Below the pieces are notes generated by a model. The model made no database searches, was not told where the DNA came from, and saw only the letters and a list, made by a program, of their open reading frames with translations. 64,000 nt of DNA from Toxoplasma gondii ME49 (lineage: Eukaryota > Apicomplexa > Conoidasida > Eucoccidiorida > Sarcocystidae): positions 2,884,043 to 2,948,042 of the forward strand of contig NC_031477.1 of the NCBI RefSeq assembly GCF_000006565.2. Reading direction: 5' to 3'. A program made the translations under genes and the position numbers. Position 1 is the stretch's first letter. Every line of letters begins with the position of its first letter. Below are positions 39,316 to 53,623 of the stretch, one piece after another.

Positions 39316-40687
39316 CCGGAATCAACAGGCCTGCCAAGTCCAAATGCGTGGGGGCCTTCCTGAAAAAGGGCGTTATGATCTCCTACAGAAATACGCAGGT
39401 GCATGGAGGTTCAACCTTGTCGAATACTCTGCGCGTATCCCAAGCATCCAGTCGAACGTAAGAGACACACACTAATAAGATAAGGCATGTTAAAATAATA
39501 ATTATTCTTGAGCGATTTTTCATATCTAGGGCGAGGGGCAGTCGTTGCCTAGGCGCCACAACAGGAAGAGCCCTCTCTCTTATCGGCTGCCCAGCAGCAG
39601 GCTCAACGTCAATCTGGATACCGTCCAGAGAACTACATTTATTTAAAGATCGAAGGTGTGTGCGTGTGATCGCTCTCACTGAACGCATACTCACCTCTGA
39701 AAAATCGATGTTTGGCTAAAATGGCTCTGTGGGGTGACGCGTACTTCTGCATGCGAATACTGTGTTGAAGGCTGCCTCCAGCTGTTTCGAGGAACTTGTT
39801 GTGCTTCGTATAGCTGTGGCTAGTTTGTCTCAGATGCTAGTATGATCAGTACCATCGTACTGGGAGTAATCATCTCTGAGAGGGTGATTTTGAAGAACAA
39901 ATCCGGCTTCCAGAAAATGCATCAAGACGTCGGCGCCCTTCTGTTTGACTCCACAGGGTACAGAATCAATCGAGGCAGCTTTCTGCCAGTTCTCAACGCC
40001 AATAATAAAAAGCAAGACGCGTTCCATTGAGACTGTATTCCCATGTGGCTCTTACTGGATGGAACTACTTGACAAAACACAAATTCTCTACATCGTCTCA
40101 TTAGAAAAGGCAACACGCATACCTGCATCTTCGAAACTAAAGTGGGGGATAGACGAAACACTGGAGCTGTTTCCTGTCTAAGAAATGGCAACGAATTCCG
40201 TTGTTAGGTTTACCTTTTTTAGAAATGGCTCCCCTCCCACAGATGTCACTACATACGTCTAGTTAGATACGTTTGCGTATGATCGCACACGGTGCCCATC
40301 GACTGAACTGTCTCCAGCTGTCCTTTTGGCTTTATTTTGTGAATGACGGTTCACAGTCTCCTCCGCATCTCCGGTGCCTTCTCTCCAAAATTCTATAAAC
40401 TACAGCCTGATTGCTCAAACGGAAAATTGCGGTGGCTCGATGGAATGGTGCTGCCGTTCTTGAGTGCGCCGTGAAATGATGTTGCATCCATTCCCCTGAT
40501 GCTGGCCACTCTCCTCTGCAAATAAAGCATTCTGAGTTGTCGTAGTGCCTCTGCAATGACTCTCTACTCGACGGTGTTTGAAGACTGACTAATGGCTAAA
40601 CCCTGCAAAGTCATGCTTGTAGGATCCCTTTTCGTTTTGGGATGAGCCCCCGGCTCCCCGTTGAGAACTGCGAGGTGTGCCTTTAAA
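39316..40687. promoter_or_regulatory. Divergent intergenic region between the coiled-coil and armadillo genes
   Basis: About 1.4 kb lies between two outward-facing starts and probably contains both promoters and a 5' UTR intron of the minus-strand gene (acceptor near 39360). A minus frame at 40556-40332 has a C2H2-like spacing but no ATG; I do not call it a gene. Confidence 0.4.
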
Positions 40688-43600
40688 ATGTTGGTGAAAT
40701 CGAACTGCACAATGCCGGAAAAAAAGGGCCGTGGAGCAGGCGATCAGCCAAACTCTGGGTCCGTTGCCTATGCCGGAAAGGTGGAAGCTTCATCTAGCAA
40801 CACCGATGAACTTGAGCACGAAACGTTAGGCAACCTCCAAGCAAACAGTCTACTGGATCATATCGCAGCCGCGGGGGGACGGGAAAAAGATTCGCTGCTG
40901 CCTCAGCTTCCCGGCGAAGTCTCAAGCTCAGAAAAGGGAAGATGGGAGGACAAAGGCGAGGCGACACTCTTCAAACATCAACAACCTCTCACGTAGGAAA
41001 ACAACACAAAGCCTCCAAACGCTCCATCGACGATCGTTTCTCAGTGAAACAGGCGAGTCCTCACTGTCTTTGGGGCCGCAAATGAGTGAGAACGTTCAAT
41101 TCCAAACTCGTTGCACGCACCATAAACGGTCATTATGGTGCGAATCGTACTTGAATGATTCTCCTTGCTGGTACAAACAGAAGTTGTTTGGTCGGTGTCA
41201 TGACTGAATACAAGCAAAACAACGACGTCAATGAAGCTGTCATGCGTGACGTCCCCATGAACTACTCTTCGGGGCGAGTGATTCAGTAATCTGTCATCTC
41301 CTGTCCCGACACTAAATGTGGCTCCATGATGTCTTGCAGGAGGCTGAGACTGTTTATGCCAAGTATAGTTGAGGAAACAGAGGAAGAAGTAGCACGACAA
41401 GAGGAGGAGGATGAAGACGATGCTCGTGGCAATGGAGCTGCCTCTGCAACCGCGGCAGATGATGATAACGAAGGTGAGCCGCAGGCGTAATCGAGGTACA
41501 GTATTCACCAGGAGTAATTGCAGCATGCTTTTCCTTTTTGTTGAAGGTAGCTTACAACTCGTTAACTTTAACAACGTGTATCCGTTTCCACCCTTCCCAC
41601 ACACGCGGAGGACAACGCTGTCGTTGCACACACCAGCAGGTGAAACCAGGCGCTCTGTATGGTCTACATCACTGCTTGGTAATCCCGATGAAGAGCTGCC
41701 AGGTAGCTTCGATCGTTGTGCGTTACGCCTGATGTTTGATTCGAGCAGCATTTTTCGATCCGAATTTCTTACGTTTAATAATTGATACGAACTCAATTGG
41801 CGAAGACCCTTCTCGAGAAAACGCTGAATTCCGCCAGGATTTCCCCGACCTGCTCAAAATTCTTCAAACAAAGCTCAAACAAGAAGACAAATTCATCAAA
41901 TTTATCGCAGGACAGCTTATGTCCTTCCGAATCAAAGAAAAGTTGATGGTTTTGAAGTACTTCAGACACTTAGTTCTCAATAACGGCAGCTCCATTGACG
42001 CCTTCATTGCTGTCGATGGATTCTCCGCTGTACTAAACGTATGCCTGCAAAATGACGAGATGCTCGAACAGCTTCCGGGTAAAGACCTCTCTCAAAAGTG
42101 TTTTGAAGGTTATCAGAGCCTCACTGTCTCACAAACGCAACTGGATTCTAAGAAAGCATGGGGGTTTGCTGTCTCGCAGAAGACGAAACGTCATATCTTT
42201 CCGGTTGCACGCTCCTAAATTAGGTTCACAGCGACTGTGTTATTCCACACTCATAGAGAAAGTGCATTGACTATTATAAGATCTGATAACCCATAAACGG
42301 AAAGCGAAGCTGATGTCGATACGTCGGCGGTGCGGTGAGGCAGTTACGTCCCTGTAGCAAAATTTCCTACGTTGTTTTAAGAGCGACAGTTGCCTCGCCT
42401 CGGGAGTATGTCCTTAGGGACGAGAATAATACTAGCTGTGCAGCACGCTGCCACAAGGTATTCTGAGAAAGTATCCTGAAAGTAGCAGGGCAGCTTCTTT
42501 GCTAATGTGATGCACCGACGGAAGGGATTCATGGGAAATTCATGCGCACCGCGGCAACGCTTTGGGGGAATGATATGCAATATACAGTTTGTCGAGATGG
42601 TCCAAGGAGGCATGACGATTGCAGATTTGATACAATGTGTGTTTATGGCACGCTAGAATAGATATGCTGCTGCACTGCGTTCTTTTTATATGATAAAGGT
42701 GGATTGAAAGTCGCGTTTTTCTTGAGTAGTCTCCGTTGCATCAGCAGCGTATCCGGCAAAGAAGACGCAGATGTGTATGGCATCAGTGACACAAAACACC
42801 TCCGTGAAACACTTGTGTAACCAGTAACCAAGCTTCGATTAATCCGTTGGTATCTGAGAAAACGGTCCAGCAACCCGGAACGTCGTTACAACACTCTTAC
42901 AAAAGGTTTGGCATCTTTCCATTCCCGTGATACAACGGTTCACTGTCGTTTTTCCAAAATTATCCATCCAATAAATCCGTCGAGGACACAGACAATTCTT
43001 CCACGTCGATTTGTTGCGACTCAGATCCTAGTTTTTGGTTCTCCATGTCATTTACACGTTGGTTGCAAACAAAACCTTAAGTACTGTAATACACATTGCG
43101 TGTGGCATTTTACCTTGAGTCAGGGATCATTGTAGCCGTGCGGCACCACGAAGCCTCTCTGCGATACCTGGCTGAGGAAGGCGTCGCTGGTCTGATGATC
43201 AAGCTGGGGAAGAAAACGGATGACGGTGTTGTCTCTCGGGCAGCTCTGGCTCTGGCTTGTCTTGTGTCACTACAACAGGAAGAAGAAAAACAGCACATCG
43301 ACGCATGGATTGAAAGTTTAGTAGATACAATTTCTAGCAAGTTTGCCATCGCTCAAGAGTTCAGCAGTAAGAAGCGGCAGTCTTCCTCTTCATTGAATCG
43401 GAAGACCGATGAGACTCATTTATATATATATATATATATATATATATGCCAAACCGTACAGTACGTAGACCAATGTGCGTTCACATATCTTGAAGTGGGC
43501 TGGTACATGGCGCTGTGATGTATTAGAGTTGACGTATGTATGCCATAGATCCATCGCTCGCTTCCAAACGAAAAGCCATCTGGATGATGCAACGTCAGTA

Positions 43601-46600
43601 GTTTCTCTGGTCGGCGAAATTCCTTGTAGTCTCGCGTGGTGTTGCAACTGGCAGGCGCGTCGCTATGCATGATAAGCGCGGACGTTGCGGGACAGTCAAC
43701 ACTCTTTCAAAAGAGAGGCACGAGCCCAGTACTCCGAATGTTCAAATCTCATACGGTACCGCAAGCGCTTCTGTGGGAGTCAGCAACCATAGCCAATCTG
43801 GCGAAGAATCCAACAAATTTTCCCGAATTCCTTCGAGAGGAGACGCTGGCAACCTTGCACGAAATATCAAATTCTGTTTGGAATGAAGTGCGGCTTAACG
43901 CTGCCTGGACGTTCGTTTTCCTTTCGCTTCACAAGGTGTGGCTTCTCCCCAAACTGATGAAAGCAAATGTTGCTAACTCAAGTATTTCGCTTTGTGATAT
44001 AGTTTTCGGCTTTACGCTCCTCTACCGATCTATTTTAATTACTAGATCCCATTACTTCAATAAAAAATATTTTGTTGTTCAATTTTGGTACATCGATAAA
44101 TCGTAGTACGAAGTACCCTTTGTATATGCTCATGATTGTCCCTATTTATGCGGTTCAAGTGGGCGTTTTCTGCTGTACCTGAACAGTTCGCCAAGCCAAC
44201 GTCACCGCGTCGTACGCAGCTTCATGGTTCCGCGTCACTTTTCGATCTTACGTACGTTTTCATCTTAACTAGTACGAAAACGTTTCCATAGATTTCTCAG
44301 TTTGTAATGATTCTGAGTGCCTGTGGTGCAGGCTTTCCACAAGCAGGCGACAGGCCGTTGGGCAGCGTGGGTTCGTGACGTGTTGACCATTGGAATCTGC
44401 TCCGAGGACGGAATGACAAGCAACATCACAGAGCTGTTTTTCGCTAATGTTACTGGCAAACGGACAACTCAGAGCTACGAGGCACCGGCTATCCGCAAAT
44501 ACCTACACAGTCTTCACCTGACTGATGACGTCGTGCGCGAGCAGGCCCAGGCATTTTTGACGAGTCTCGCAAGCACGTATTCAAAACATATTATTGACTC
44601 CTTGCTAATACTTTGTTCAATTCCACATGACGGTTCTGTTGCTCGAGATGCCTTGGCGGCGCTTGCTACTCTTTTGAATGACCCGGACACATCGGATCTG
44701 GCAGTCGCCCATGAGGCTTACCTCCCTTTCATGTGCCTGGCTGATCGACCAGACGAGGATATTCAGCTTCTCTGCGCTCGAATGCTTGTGAAACTCATTT
44801 CTGATCAGAGGAGTTTTGTCAAATATGAGGAATTGGAACCAGTGGCTGTCTTGCTGTACTTGTGTGACTCGACGAACGATGCGGTTCAAGAATGCGCCTT
44901 CAACGGGCTCTGGATCGCTATGGAGATGGCGCGTCGTAGCCCGGAGGAACTCGCAATTCCTGTTTTGCGCTGTTGCAGAGAAGACGAACCAGGGGACAGA
45001 CTTCACAGCTCATATCGGGACTCTGTGACACTCGCAGATGGGATGTTCGCTAAGCATCGTTCAAGGGCTGTATTGACAAACCAGTTCTTCGGCCTCCAGT
45101 GTCTGTGTGCCCTTTGCTATGACGCTTCAGCGTCTGTCCAGGGACGTTTGGCGTATAAAATTGAATCCTTTACTGAAGACACATGCAATCTCGAACTGAT
45201 GGATGATATCTGTATTCGCGCACTAGCGCACAGCCTGATGGCTCTTGGACGATCTATGGTCGATTCTGTCAAGGCCAGTGTTGTGTCAGCTTTTACAAGA
45301 CTTGTGTCGCACAGTACAAGGAAGCGGTTACCGGAACGAGAGGTATTTCGTTCTAGCGATGGAGCCCCCGACAAGCCGACGGCTCCTAGGAGCGACATCA
45401 AGAGCAGCAGAGACCTAAGTGCTGAATCCGGACTTCGCTTCGCCCAAGCTCGATTGCCTCTCGACCAATTCATGGCCGATAACTATACTCAATGCCTCTG
45501 CGAAATTCTCCTCGACGCATCCACCAGTCAATCTCTAAAACAGCAGTGCTTGGCTACGATTCGTCAGTGTCTGAAGGACCCACTCGTTTGCCAGTACTTA
45601 GGGAAAACAGACTTTATGTCTCGCTTCTTCTCTGCCGATGTTGTGATTTCAGCAGAAGACCCAACAGACTTTTACTTCATGTACTGTCACATTCTCAGTC
45701 ACCCAGCCACAGTCGGACAGGTTTCCAACTACATGGGAATCCTCGAAAAGCTCTTAAAAGACGTCAAGGTGTGTGGTGTGTATATACACTCTTGAATTCC
45801 CGCCATCAGGCAGCTCCATAGTCTCGAGGATACGAGAGTGGATTTTTTTGTCTCCATCATTTCAGCTTTTCTCATCTGTGCCTAATCCAGTTCATCGCCT
45901 GGTTGCAGGCTGCACATTAATTACGAATAGCCTTCTTTCATTCATAGACACGCACTGTCTATAACAACGTCGGCGCCTTGTGGATATAAAAGTCTTGAGG
46001 AATTTTAGAAAATGCAACCAGGATCACTTTCCTGCTCTATATTTGTACGTCGACCATGCAAGTAACGGACCCAGGCTATTATTGTTTGTTGAGAGGTTTG
46101 GATATTTCCTTTTGTTACCAAGCATGTGCATATCGCCACCTTGTTCTGTTTGTGTGCCAGAGTTACCCGACCCTCGCCCTTCCTCTTGCTCGGCTATTGC
46201 ACGCTGCGTGCTTCCTTCCTCACGTTCAAGGGTAAGTGACGTCTGCAGTGTTCACCTTTCTGTCTAGGTGCTGCTACTTTCCATCAAACCATTTCTTTAC
46301 ATTCTGATGCCTTCTTCATGAATAAGCGCAATATGAGCATGTGGCCACAAGTGTTGGGACTCCCTCTGCATTCCTTCAGCAAGACTCTCCAACCCAAAGA
46401 AGATCATAATTATCCAAAATGATATTCATCTTACGACCTGACGTAATCTGCCCGCATGTGTCGAAACACCGAATATAGCTGTCGGTTGGTTGTTCAGCGA
46501 GCGTTTCTAGTCGGTCACCTGGAATAACGGCACTACTTCGTCAACAGTTGGTTCCGACTCCGACTCAATGCCACTGTGCAATCCTCCAGGGTGATTTACT

Positions 46601-49600
46601 CCAATCTGCGACAAGTTTGCGAACTGCTTTTCGATAACGTGAAAACGGGTCTCTGTACGAAGGGACTCATGTTTCATGTCCTCAAGTCCCTGACAAGGCT
46701 CTCGAATGTTCCTGGAAGCAAGTTGTCGGTAACCCATTGCAATCAAACATTCCAAGCCACATGAACACTTGCTTCCGGTTTTCAGTGGCCCCTCATGGGT
46801 CAAGCTCGAATTGGTTTAACGTCTCTATACAGCCACATTACCTTTGCCAACAGTGACCCGGTGTCTGAAGGACCGGCCACCTACCTCCTCACTCTGTACC
46901 AGGTGTGTCACTGTGTCATTTGTGAATGCAAAACAAACGGCGCCCAGATTAGATAAATCGTTCCGTTCTTCGCAATGCCCCACCGTCGAATTACACGAAG
47001 TCATCGCCCCTGCAAACAGAGGGAAACGGTCTAAGATTTCATCTTTGTGGAAAGTTGTTTTTTGGAAGGCACCGATGACACAAATTGAATTGAGAGTTCA
47101 CTTCCACCAGAAGGCCATGGTGGCGGTTTGATCTTTACATCTCAGGCGCCGTCCAGTTATGCTTGATTCCACGTTGAGGAGCAACTAATACGATACGATT
47201 TCATGATATATGCTGCCTTTGCTTGAAAATGTTGTGTGCACGGCGCCTCAGTCAGCGCTTCGTCGAACAGAGTTTGATTCCCCGACCACTGCTCCTTGAC
47301 CTCCTCAATCTCTTAGAACGATATTCAAAGCCGAGCGTTGTCAAACGTGACCCTCGAGTACATCTCACAAACCCACCTCCCGATGCTGCTTCTGGAGTCA
47401 ACCTTAGCGGTCCAGATGATTTTGGCGGCATGTCGCAGTTAGGCCGAAAACCTATCAGCGTTGAGGAGGACCAGCAGGACCAGTGGGAAGGAGTGCTCGA
47501 CGACCGAGAGCTACTTAACTGTGTAGTCGAGGCACTAATTTCTCTGTACCGCTTGGGTGTACTCAAAGACGTGTTCGATAGGGAAGCCATGGAGAAGCAG
47601 TTTTTGCCACTATTTTCAACATCTTCGAACTCAGACAGCTCGATTGTATCGCTTCTGTCACTGGCCAACTGTCTGTGTATCGAGCCCGACCTTCTGGACT
47701 GCTTTCTGGCGACGCCAATCCTGATCGATATTGCAACGAGCATCACACAAGGAGGCGTTGAAGACGAGAGTCTTTACACACAAACAGCTGAGCTTCTTCG
47801 TGTCGCGCTTCTTCGCGAAGAGGCACGAAAGTAAGCGTGTTGTACTTCCTCGCACCACTCCGCTTAATACATTTCGTTCGGTTGCGAACACGTGCTCTGC
47901 AAACGAATAACGCACGCCATGTGCCAGAAAGGATCCACAGCTTCAGCAGTCGTAGCACCTCTTACGCAATGACAATAAAATATGTTATTTACTTGCTGGT
48001 GTCAACAAGGATACTACTATCTGGCAGAGCCTCCATGGTGGACAGCCGTGAGAAGAGGGCAAGAACTGATTTGTAATTTACGGGAAGATCGCTCGTGAGG
48101 ATTCTTCACCAGAATGTTTCGGGACACATTTCCAGGCTAATGGTGCTCGTGGTGTAGCATTGAACGCCATGACGAAATCGACGTGTTTGACAGTTGTTAA
48201 AAACATTCTAAAGGAAGAGGCATGCTCACAATTTCAATACACTTGAGTCCATGATTTTTAGTATTGCGAATCCATCACTACTATATACAGTGAAGTACGT
48301 GTAGATGTCTGACTTTGATACGGAGGTCACAGCGAATCAATGACACTGGAGTGATAAACTGGATTCTAATCGTTGTCATTTATCAATGCACCATAGGTCT
48401 CCCGGTACTGTCGCCGCCAATAAGCGGCATGTGCCAGGGATTTGACAGTGACGTAGCTCCATGATTGCCTTATATTTTGCTTATATTTTGCGAGCGTTTT
48501 TACGGCAACACATAAATGCTGCTGCACCTGCAAATATGCCTACGTATATCTGATGCTATTTTTGTTGTTGACTAAGTTTACATGTCGGCGCGGCATACCC
48601 TAAAAAAGTCTTAATCTCGTCACTGGCGTAGCAAGTTGCACTTTAAAGAATCCGTGTCTTGTTACCTCTGCGCTTTTTGTGCTGTTCTCCAAAACAATGC
48701 AGCAAGGTGGTGACGAATCTGGCTATCGTTGACAGCATCTTCAAGATCATCAGGACGCCGTCGTACCCCCCAGCGCAAACACGAGCACTCTTTGCCCTCC
48801 ACAGCATATTAACCAATGAAACCATCCTGAGGACCATGGCTGCAGAGAACTTCGTCACAACGTTGTGTGGCATCGCCTTGTCAGGGGGTAGCAAGGACGT
48901 GCAGCGCGTAGCTGCTGGAATCCTAAGTACAATTGTTGTACGGCCTAGGTGTCGCGATGTCGTTCTCACTGGTTCTTCGCTTCAGGCTGTCCTTGGAGTA
49001 GTACTGGATTCGAAAATGCCTGAAGTATACTCGCAGGTATTATGGGCGATATCGTATTTGCCGCTGTGCGACGAGTTTGTGCAGCTGCTTCTGGAAAACA
49101 ATGTGATAGAGCGTATGAAACAGATGATGACGGAAGATCATGTCGTCGTGCAAACGCAGGCCCGCGCTACTGTTGTCCAACTGAGTGCTAACCCTCAGCT
49201 GCGTAGTCGCTTTATTGAGCTGGGATTCCTACCCCTCCTTGTCTCCCGCATCACCACTCGAGATTTATCATGCTGCGAAGCCAGCATTCACGCCATGCAA
49301 ACTCTCAGTGACACCCCGATACTCTCTGCAAACCTCCTAGACCTCGGGGTAGAAGTTAAGCTTCAAGAAGTGCTCCATAAATGTCTTCAAAATCAACAGA
49401 AACCCATGCTGTCCTCTAAATCGGCAGCGCCCGTGGGGCACCAAAAATCCCAAGATGGACGGCAAGTTTGTCCGGACGCAGACTGTGTGCCAGGATCTGA
49501 AGGAGCTACATGTGCATCCGACAGAAATTCATCTTGTGGAATAACTCGAGATCTCGAAGCGGCGCGAAGTGCAGCCTTACAATTGCTCTGTCAGCTCTCT

Positions 49601-51344
49601 CGTCATGCCGTCCAAGACCAACTGTCTCTGCTTGACGATGCAACAGTGACCATGGTTATCGACTGTTTGGCTAGCACCGATATTCGAACGATCGAAGAAA
49701 AGAGATCAGCAGCGACTCTGCTAAGGCTTTGGACAGGAGCAGAAAGAACAAGGAAACTGTTTCTTGCTCATAAAGGAGTCGAATTAATCCTGCGCCTCAT
49801 TATCTCCACTGAAGATCCTATTGTTATGGAGCAGCTCGCCTGGTGTGTTGGCAATATTGCTCAGGGAGAGGGCAGTATGGAAGTGGAAACTCAACTAGCC
49901 GAATGTGGAGCAGTTGATGCAGTCCTTTACTACAGCAACTCTATGCACGAGTCTGTACGGTACCGCGCCGACTGGGCTCTAGGTACCCTACACGGAGACA
50001 CCCTCAAGTATAATGCCCTTCTAGCCATTAGGAGCAGCGAGGCCCTAGGACTTCCCGAACATCACTGCCGCCACCGAGAATCGCTTAGGCAAAAATGGGG
50101 CTTTCGAAACGTCCCTGGCATTGATGAACTAGTGGATCCGTCGAAAGAAAAAACAACGGGCCCTAGAGTCTCAAGGTCACCCACCAATGACCTGAATTGC
50201 TTGGCCATCAACCAGCTCCACGGAGCACATCACTCGGACGCATCATCTGCTGAAAAGTTGGAGGTGACTGAGGCACCGCCTGGCGAGAAGCAAGCACTCG
50301 AGCCCAACCGTACCAGCGGTCAGATCGCACGACAGCATGTGTATGCAGAAGGCCCGCACGGGTGAGGCAGGCAGTGTCAGCTCTGTGCCCCCAAAATTAC
50401 CTCTGCCTCTTTCTAGCGTCTCCACATTGCCTATCGTGCATGTGTGGATCCCACAAAAAACACAGACGTTCAGCAAGTGAAGCTTACAGTCCCGCGCTTC
50501 TTTTGGGAAGTAGATATGGTGAATCGTCAGGAACTCGTAGCCCTGCCGCACGAGGCTGGTAAACCTAATCGGAGTGGGAGCGCCGGCAAATGCTGTAGTT
50601 CTACTTTTACTCAACTGTATATGTAATTGTGTTATTTTCTACCAGTGTCCGTACACGTATATTAACCAGACATCGTGGTTGCCTTATTTCGCTCTCCGTT
50701 GTATTTTTGAAGGTTGCCCTCAGTGACATATACTCTGTTGTTGCAGTTGAAACGCAAACCATGGTGGGGGACAACAGCGTAAACTCGACCACTGCATCGT
50801 ATGAGTAGACGCTGACCAGTGGTTTCTGCACACAAGGAATTCAGGCCATGCGTGACCAAATACGGTTGATTAATTGCAGCAGACAGAGTGGGGCAATGAG
50901 CGTGCATCATTCCTGTAGGAATGCTTTGTTACGTTCCTTTGGTTGCCTGACTGCAGCGTTGTAACAACGGAAGTAGCTTACTCGCCGTCTGCGTGGAAAG
51001 CACAGCTCAAGACGGGACAGCCTACAGGGAACAACCCTGGCACCACCACTTTCACACGGGATACCGTCTCAGCGCATTCGAATAGAACAGCAAGTCTACC
51101 AGACTCAAATGCAATGAGTGGCGCCTTCCCACGAAGCGATGCCAAATCGCAGAGGATATCTTTGCTACCTCATGACGAGACTCACCCACCACATTCCATG
51201 GTACCCTCCTATTCCTCATCTTGGATAAATGAAACTACCTGCGCTGCAAGGTACCGTTCTGAACAGCAGCACAGAGATCCTCACCAGCCGGCAAGAAGTC
51301 CCGCCGGAATAGAACCTCGCAAGCGATTCGTTCGTATCCAGTAA
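40688..51344 (+). CDS. Large armadillo/HEAT-repeat protein (about 1867 residues)
   Basis: Twelve exons close exactly in phase: 40688-40992, 41340-41473, 41749-42078, 43124-43366, 43730-43935, 44332-45768, 46161-46231, 46590-46728, 46786-46902, 47256-47830, 48703-50361 and 50957-51344. ATG 40688 has an AAAATG context; ATG 40712 is the alternative. The N-terminus is polar, and exon 2 encodes a very acidic run (EEEVARQEEEDEDD). From exon 3 onward the protein is an almost unbroken alpha-solenoid of armadillo-type helices; clear units include LAEEGVAGLMIKLGKK, ALLWESATIANLAKN, QARATVVQLSANPQLRSRF and LAWCVGNIAQGEG..YRADWALGTLHGD. The last about 150 residues are Ser/Pro-rich and disordered. Such solenoids bind peptides or partner proteins; the acidic N-terminus followed by armadillo units loosely recalls importin-alpha, but the length and repeat count do not fit. 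Specific function is unknown. Confidence 0.85.
43421..43447. repeat. (TA)n microsatellite
   Basis: About 13 TA units lie in the intron between exons 43124-43366 and 43730-43935 of the armadillo gene, roughly 55 bases past the GTAAGA donor. It is a likely length-polymorphic marker. Confidence 0.9.
48468..48490. repeat. Short tandem duplication in an intron
   Basis: An 11-base unit (CTTATATTTTG) is repeated twice, head to tail, in the intron between armadillo-gene exons 47256-47830 and 48703-50361. It looks like a simple slippage event. Confidence 0.7.
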
Positions 51345-53623
51345 GCGCTGTTGGGCCTTCAGGAATGAAATAAATACGTGAGCTGTCGCGAAGCGTCCAG
51401 TTGTTCAAACGGCCATGTAGAAGTTCAAGGAGGGTGAAAGTATGTGGAGGATCGGCCACTGATGTACTTTGCATTCTACTATTCGAGTGGCGTCAGTACG
51501 GTAAATCGACATGGAAGTATAGCGGCAAGCGTCCACTGAAATGTCGTGTCAATTCAAGGGGGCGCCACAAAGCACAGAAAGTCGCGACCATATTTTCACA
51601 TATGAAAGAAGAAAGCAGCTCATTAAATGATTCCCCCTATTAAACATCGAATTGCCAGCACCGTAGGACGCTCACATGCTGTAGACGGAACGACCCTGAT
51701 ATGCTTGCTGATACCCCAGTGGTTATTCGGATTTCTACACCATGACCCAATAATCGGCAACTGACGGAACTGTACCGTGTCCATTAACGGCTTCACCAAT
51801 TTGTGGATCTCTGTCGATGCTGACTGGTATACTCACAAAGCAGGCTACCGGATGAGACCGTTTGACAACGCGCGACCTTCGGAACTACGTCATGACGTCG
51901 AGTGAATCTAGGCTTCAGGAAGCCGGAACGAATCTTGACGCTGTCTATTAGTTTTGGAATGAAGCGTTTCAGTATGTATGATACGCTGTCGATTGGCAAT
52001 AATGAGACAAACGAATAGATGTAGATTCTGGGATAAGACTTCGCGCAACGGGACTGGGATGTCACAACACAAAGAAGAACAGAGAAATCATAAATAGTAT
52101 CTGTTATTATGTTTTGACGTGGAAAGCGTTTCAATCCCAAAGCAGCGACGCAGCTTTCACAGACGAAGCGCTGCGTACTCAAAGCCTTTCTGAAGCATTC
52201 TGGGTACCGGCGCCACACAGAGTCTGTGCTAACGTTCTGTCAACCAGTGACGCAGCTGACTACCTTTCACTACCAAGTCTGCTATATGCGCAACTGCCAC
52301 AGACTCCTGGAGAGGATGGAAAACTTTCTTCGCTTTCAGGGTTATCGGGATGTATCTACCAGCGCATTTTACTCCATTCTGGCCAACCGATTTAGTCCGC
52401 AGCTCCTGTGGTCTGCGGTAGATCTTAACGCCCCCAATTGTTCCCCTGGTTTGGTTGATGTGACGTTTCGCTAGTCTCATAATCTGATGTGTATGCACTG
52501 TGTGGTTGACCAGTATGTGATTCCGCATCAAGGGAAGACGTATTCACCTTCACGACCACACGTTCAAGACAAACACAACGGCCCACCGAAGAGGGGTCAG
52601 CTCGTATGTTATGTCTTTTGCAGATTGCCTGATGAAGCAAGCAGCAAACGCTTTGCTGCGGTGAAGCTTTATACATTAGCCCACAGAAGTCGTCCACATG
52701 CAGAATAAATTCAGTGTCACAGATTTCATAGCTTGCAGTGGTATTTTTAGTGAACAAGTTAGAAACAGTTCTGGATTCCGTATTCGGAAAAACTGTTCCG
52801 CAGACGCACGTCACTTACAGTGGCTAGAAAACATTGGACGTTGTCCAGGGTAGTTACGGCTCTGCATTGGAAATGATTGTATGCTAGTCTCCGCCACCTC
52901 TGAACCGTTGCGCGTGGTCTAAGCACAGAGAATAATTCGTTCAGGCTCCGCATGTCGCATTGATAGCAAAGGATATTTCCCTGCACACCATGCGATGACC
53001 AGGCAGGACCCACGGGTTCAATGAACAGAGTAGGAACAGCGGAACCTACCACTAAGAACAGGAAACTTGGTTTGCTGGCGTTGGACAACAGACCCATTGA
53101 CGTATGTGATATCGACACTGTAAAATGAATCACATAGATTGTGGACGCTCTCGCGCCTCTGTTGTCTACAAAGGCTTCGCGAGCTGGCGTCGGTGCCGGA
53201 ATTGAGTTTGGGTTTCAACAGGACTTGGACGACCGTTTGAAGTTTTTGCTTCTCTCTATGGGCAACCAGCGTATCCCAGTAATGACAAGCGAATTACGCT
53301 TCTGTTGCCTCATCTGGTGGACCGCGCGTTTGTGGGAACCTGACGAGAGGGAACCATGAAGCAGTTTTGCTATGGACACGTTTTGGTTTCAGAATTCCCT
53401 ACAACAATCGAGTACGCCGCTCTCCTTGTGTGCTTTGGCCGTTCGTCATTCACATTATCCGTATATAACAGCTGTTTCATGATGGCCGACTTGTCACCGG
53501 TATCGTGCTGAATCCTCATGACAGTGAAGCGTCAGAGCTAATTCGCAAATCCTCAGGTCCACCATTCTTGTAGAGCGCTGCAACAAAGATAATGTTGTTT
53601 ACTAGCACCTTTCCTTACCTCGA
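51345..53623. other. Convergent intergenic region; no gene seen
   Basis: This 2.3 kb stretch separates the stops of the plus-strand armadillo gene and the minus-strand FIKK kinase. Open frames (for example 52114-52395 plus and 51793-52218 minus) have no motif, no phase-compatible splice partners and atypical composition. It probably contains two long 3' UTRs. Confidence 0.5.

Noticed and set aside
40332..40556. Minus-strand frame with C-x2-C...H-x4-H zinc-finger-like spacing
   Set aside because: There is no ATG, no phase-compatible exon downstream was found, and the spacing alone occurs by chance. It lies in a divergent promoter region.
41041..41796. 251-residue minus-strand open frame
   Set aside because: It overlaps exons and introns of the firmly modelled armadillo gene, has non-ATG upstream extension, no motifs, and Cys/hydrophobic composition typical of noncoding frames.
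43936..44110. AT-rich intron tail suspected as a mitochondrial DNA insert
   Set aside because: Coccidian genomes contain such inserts, but I could not recognise any cytochrome gene or rRNA fragment in it, and the armadillo gene splices over it in phase.
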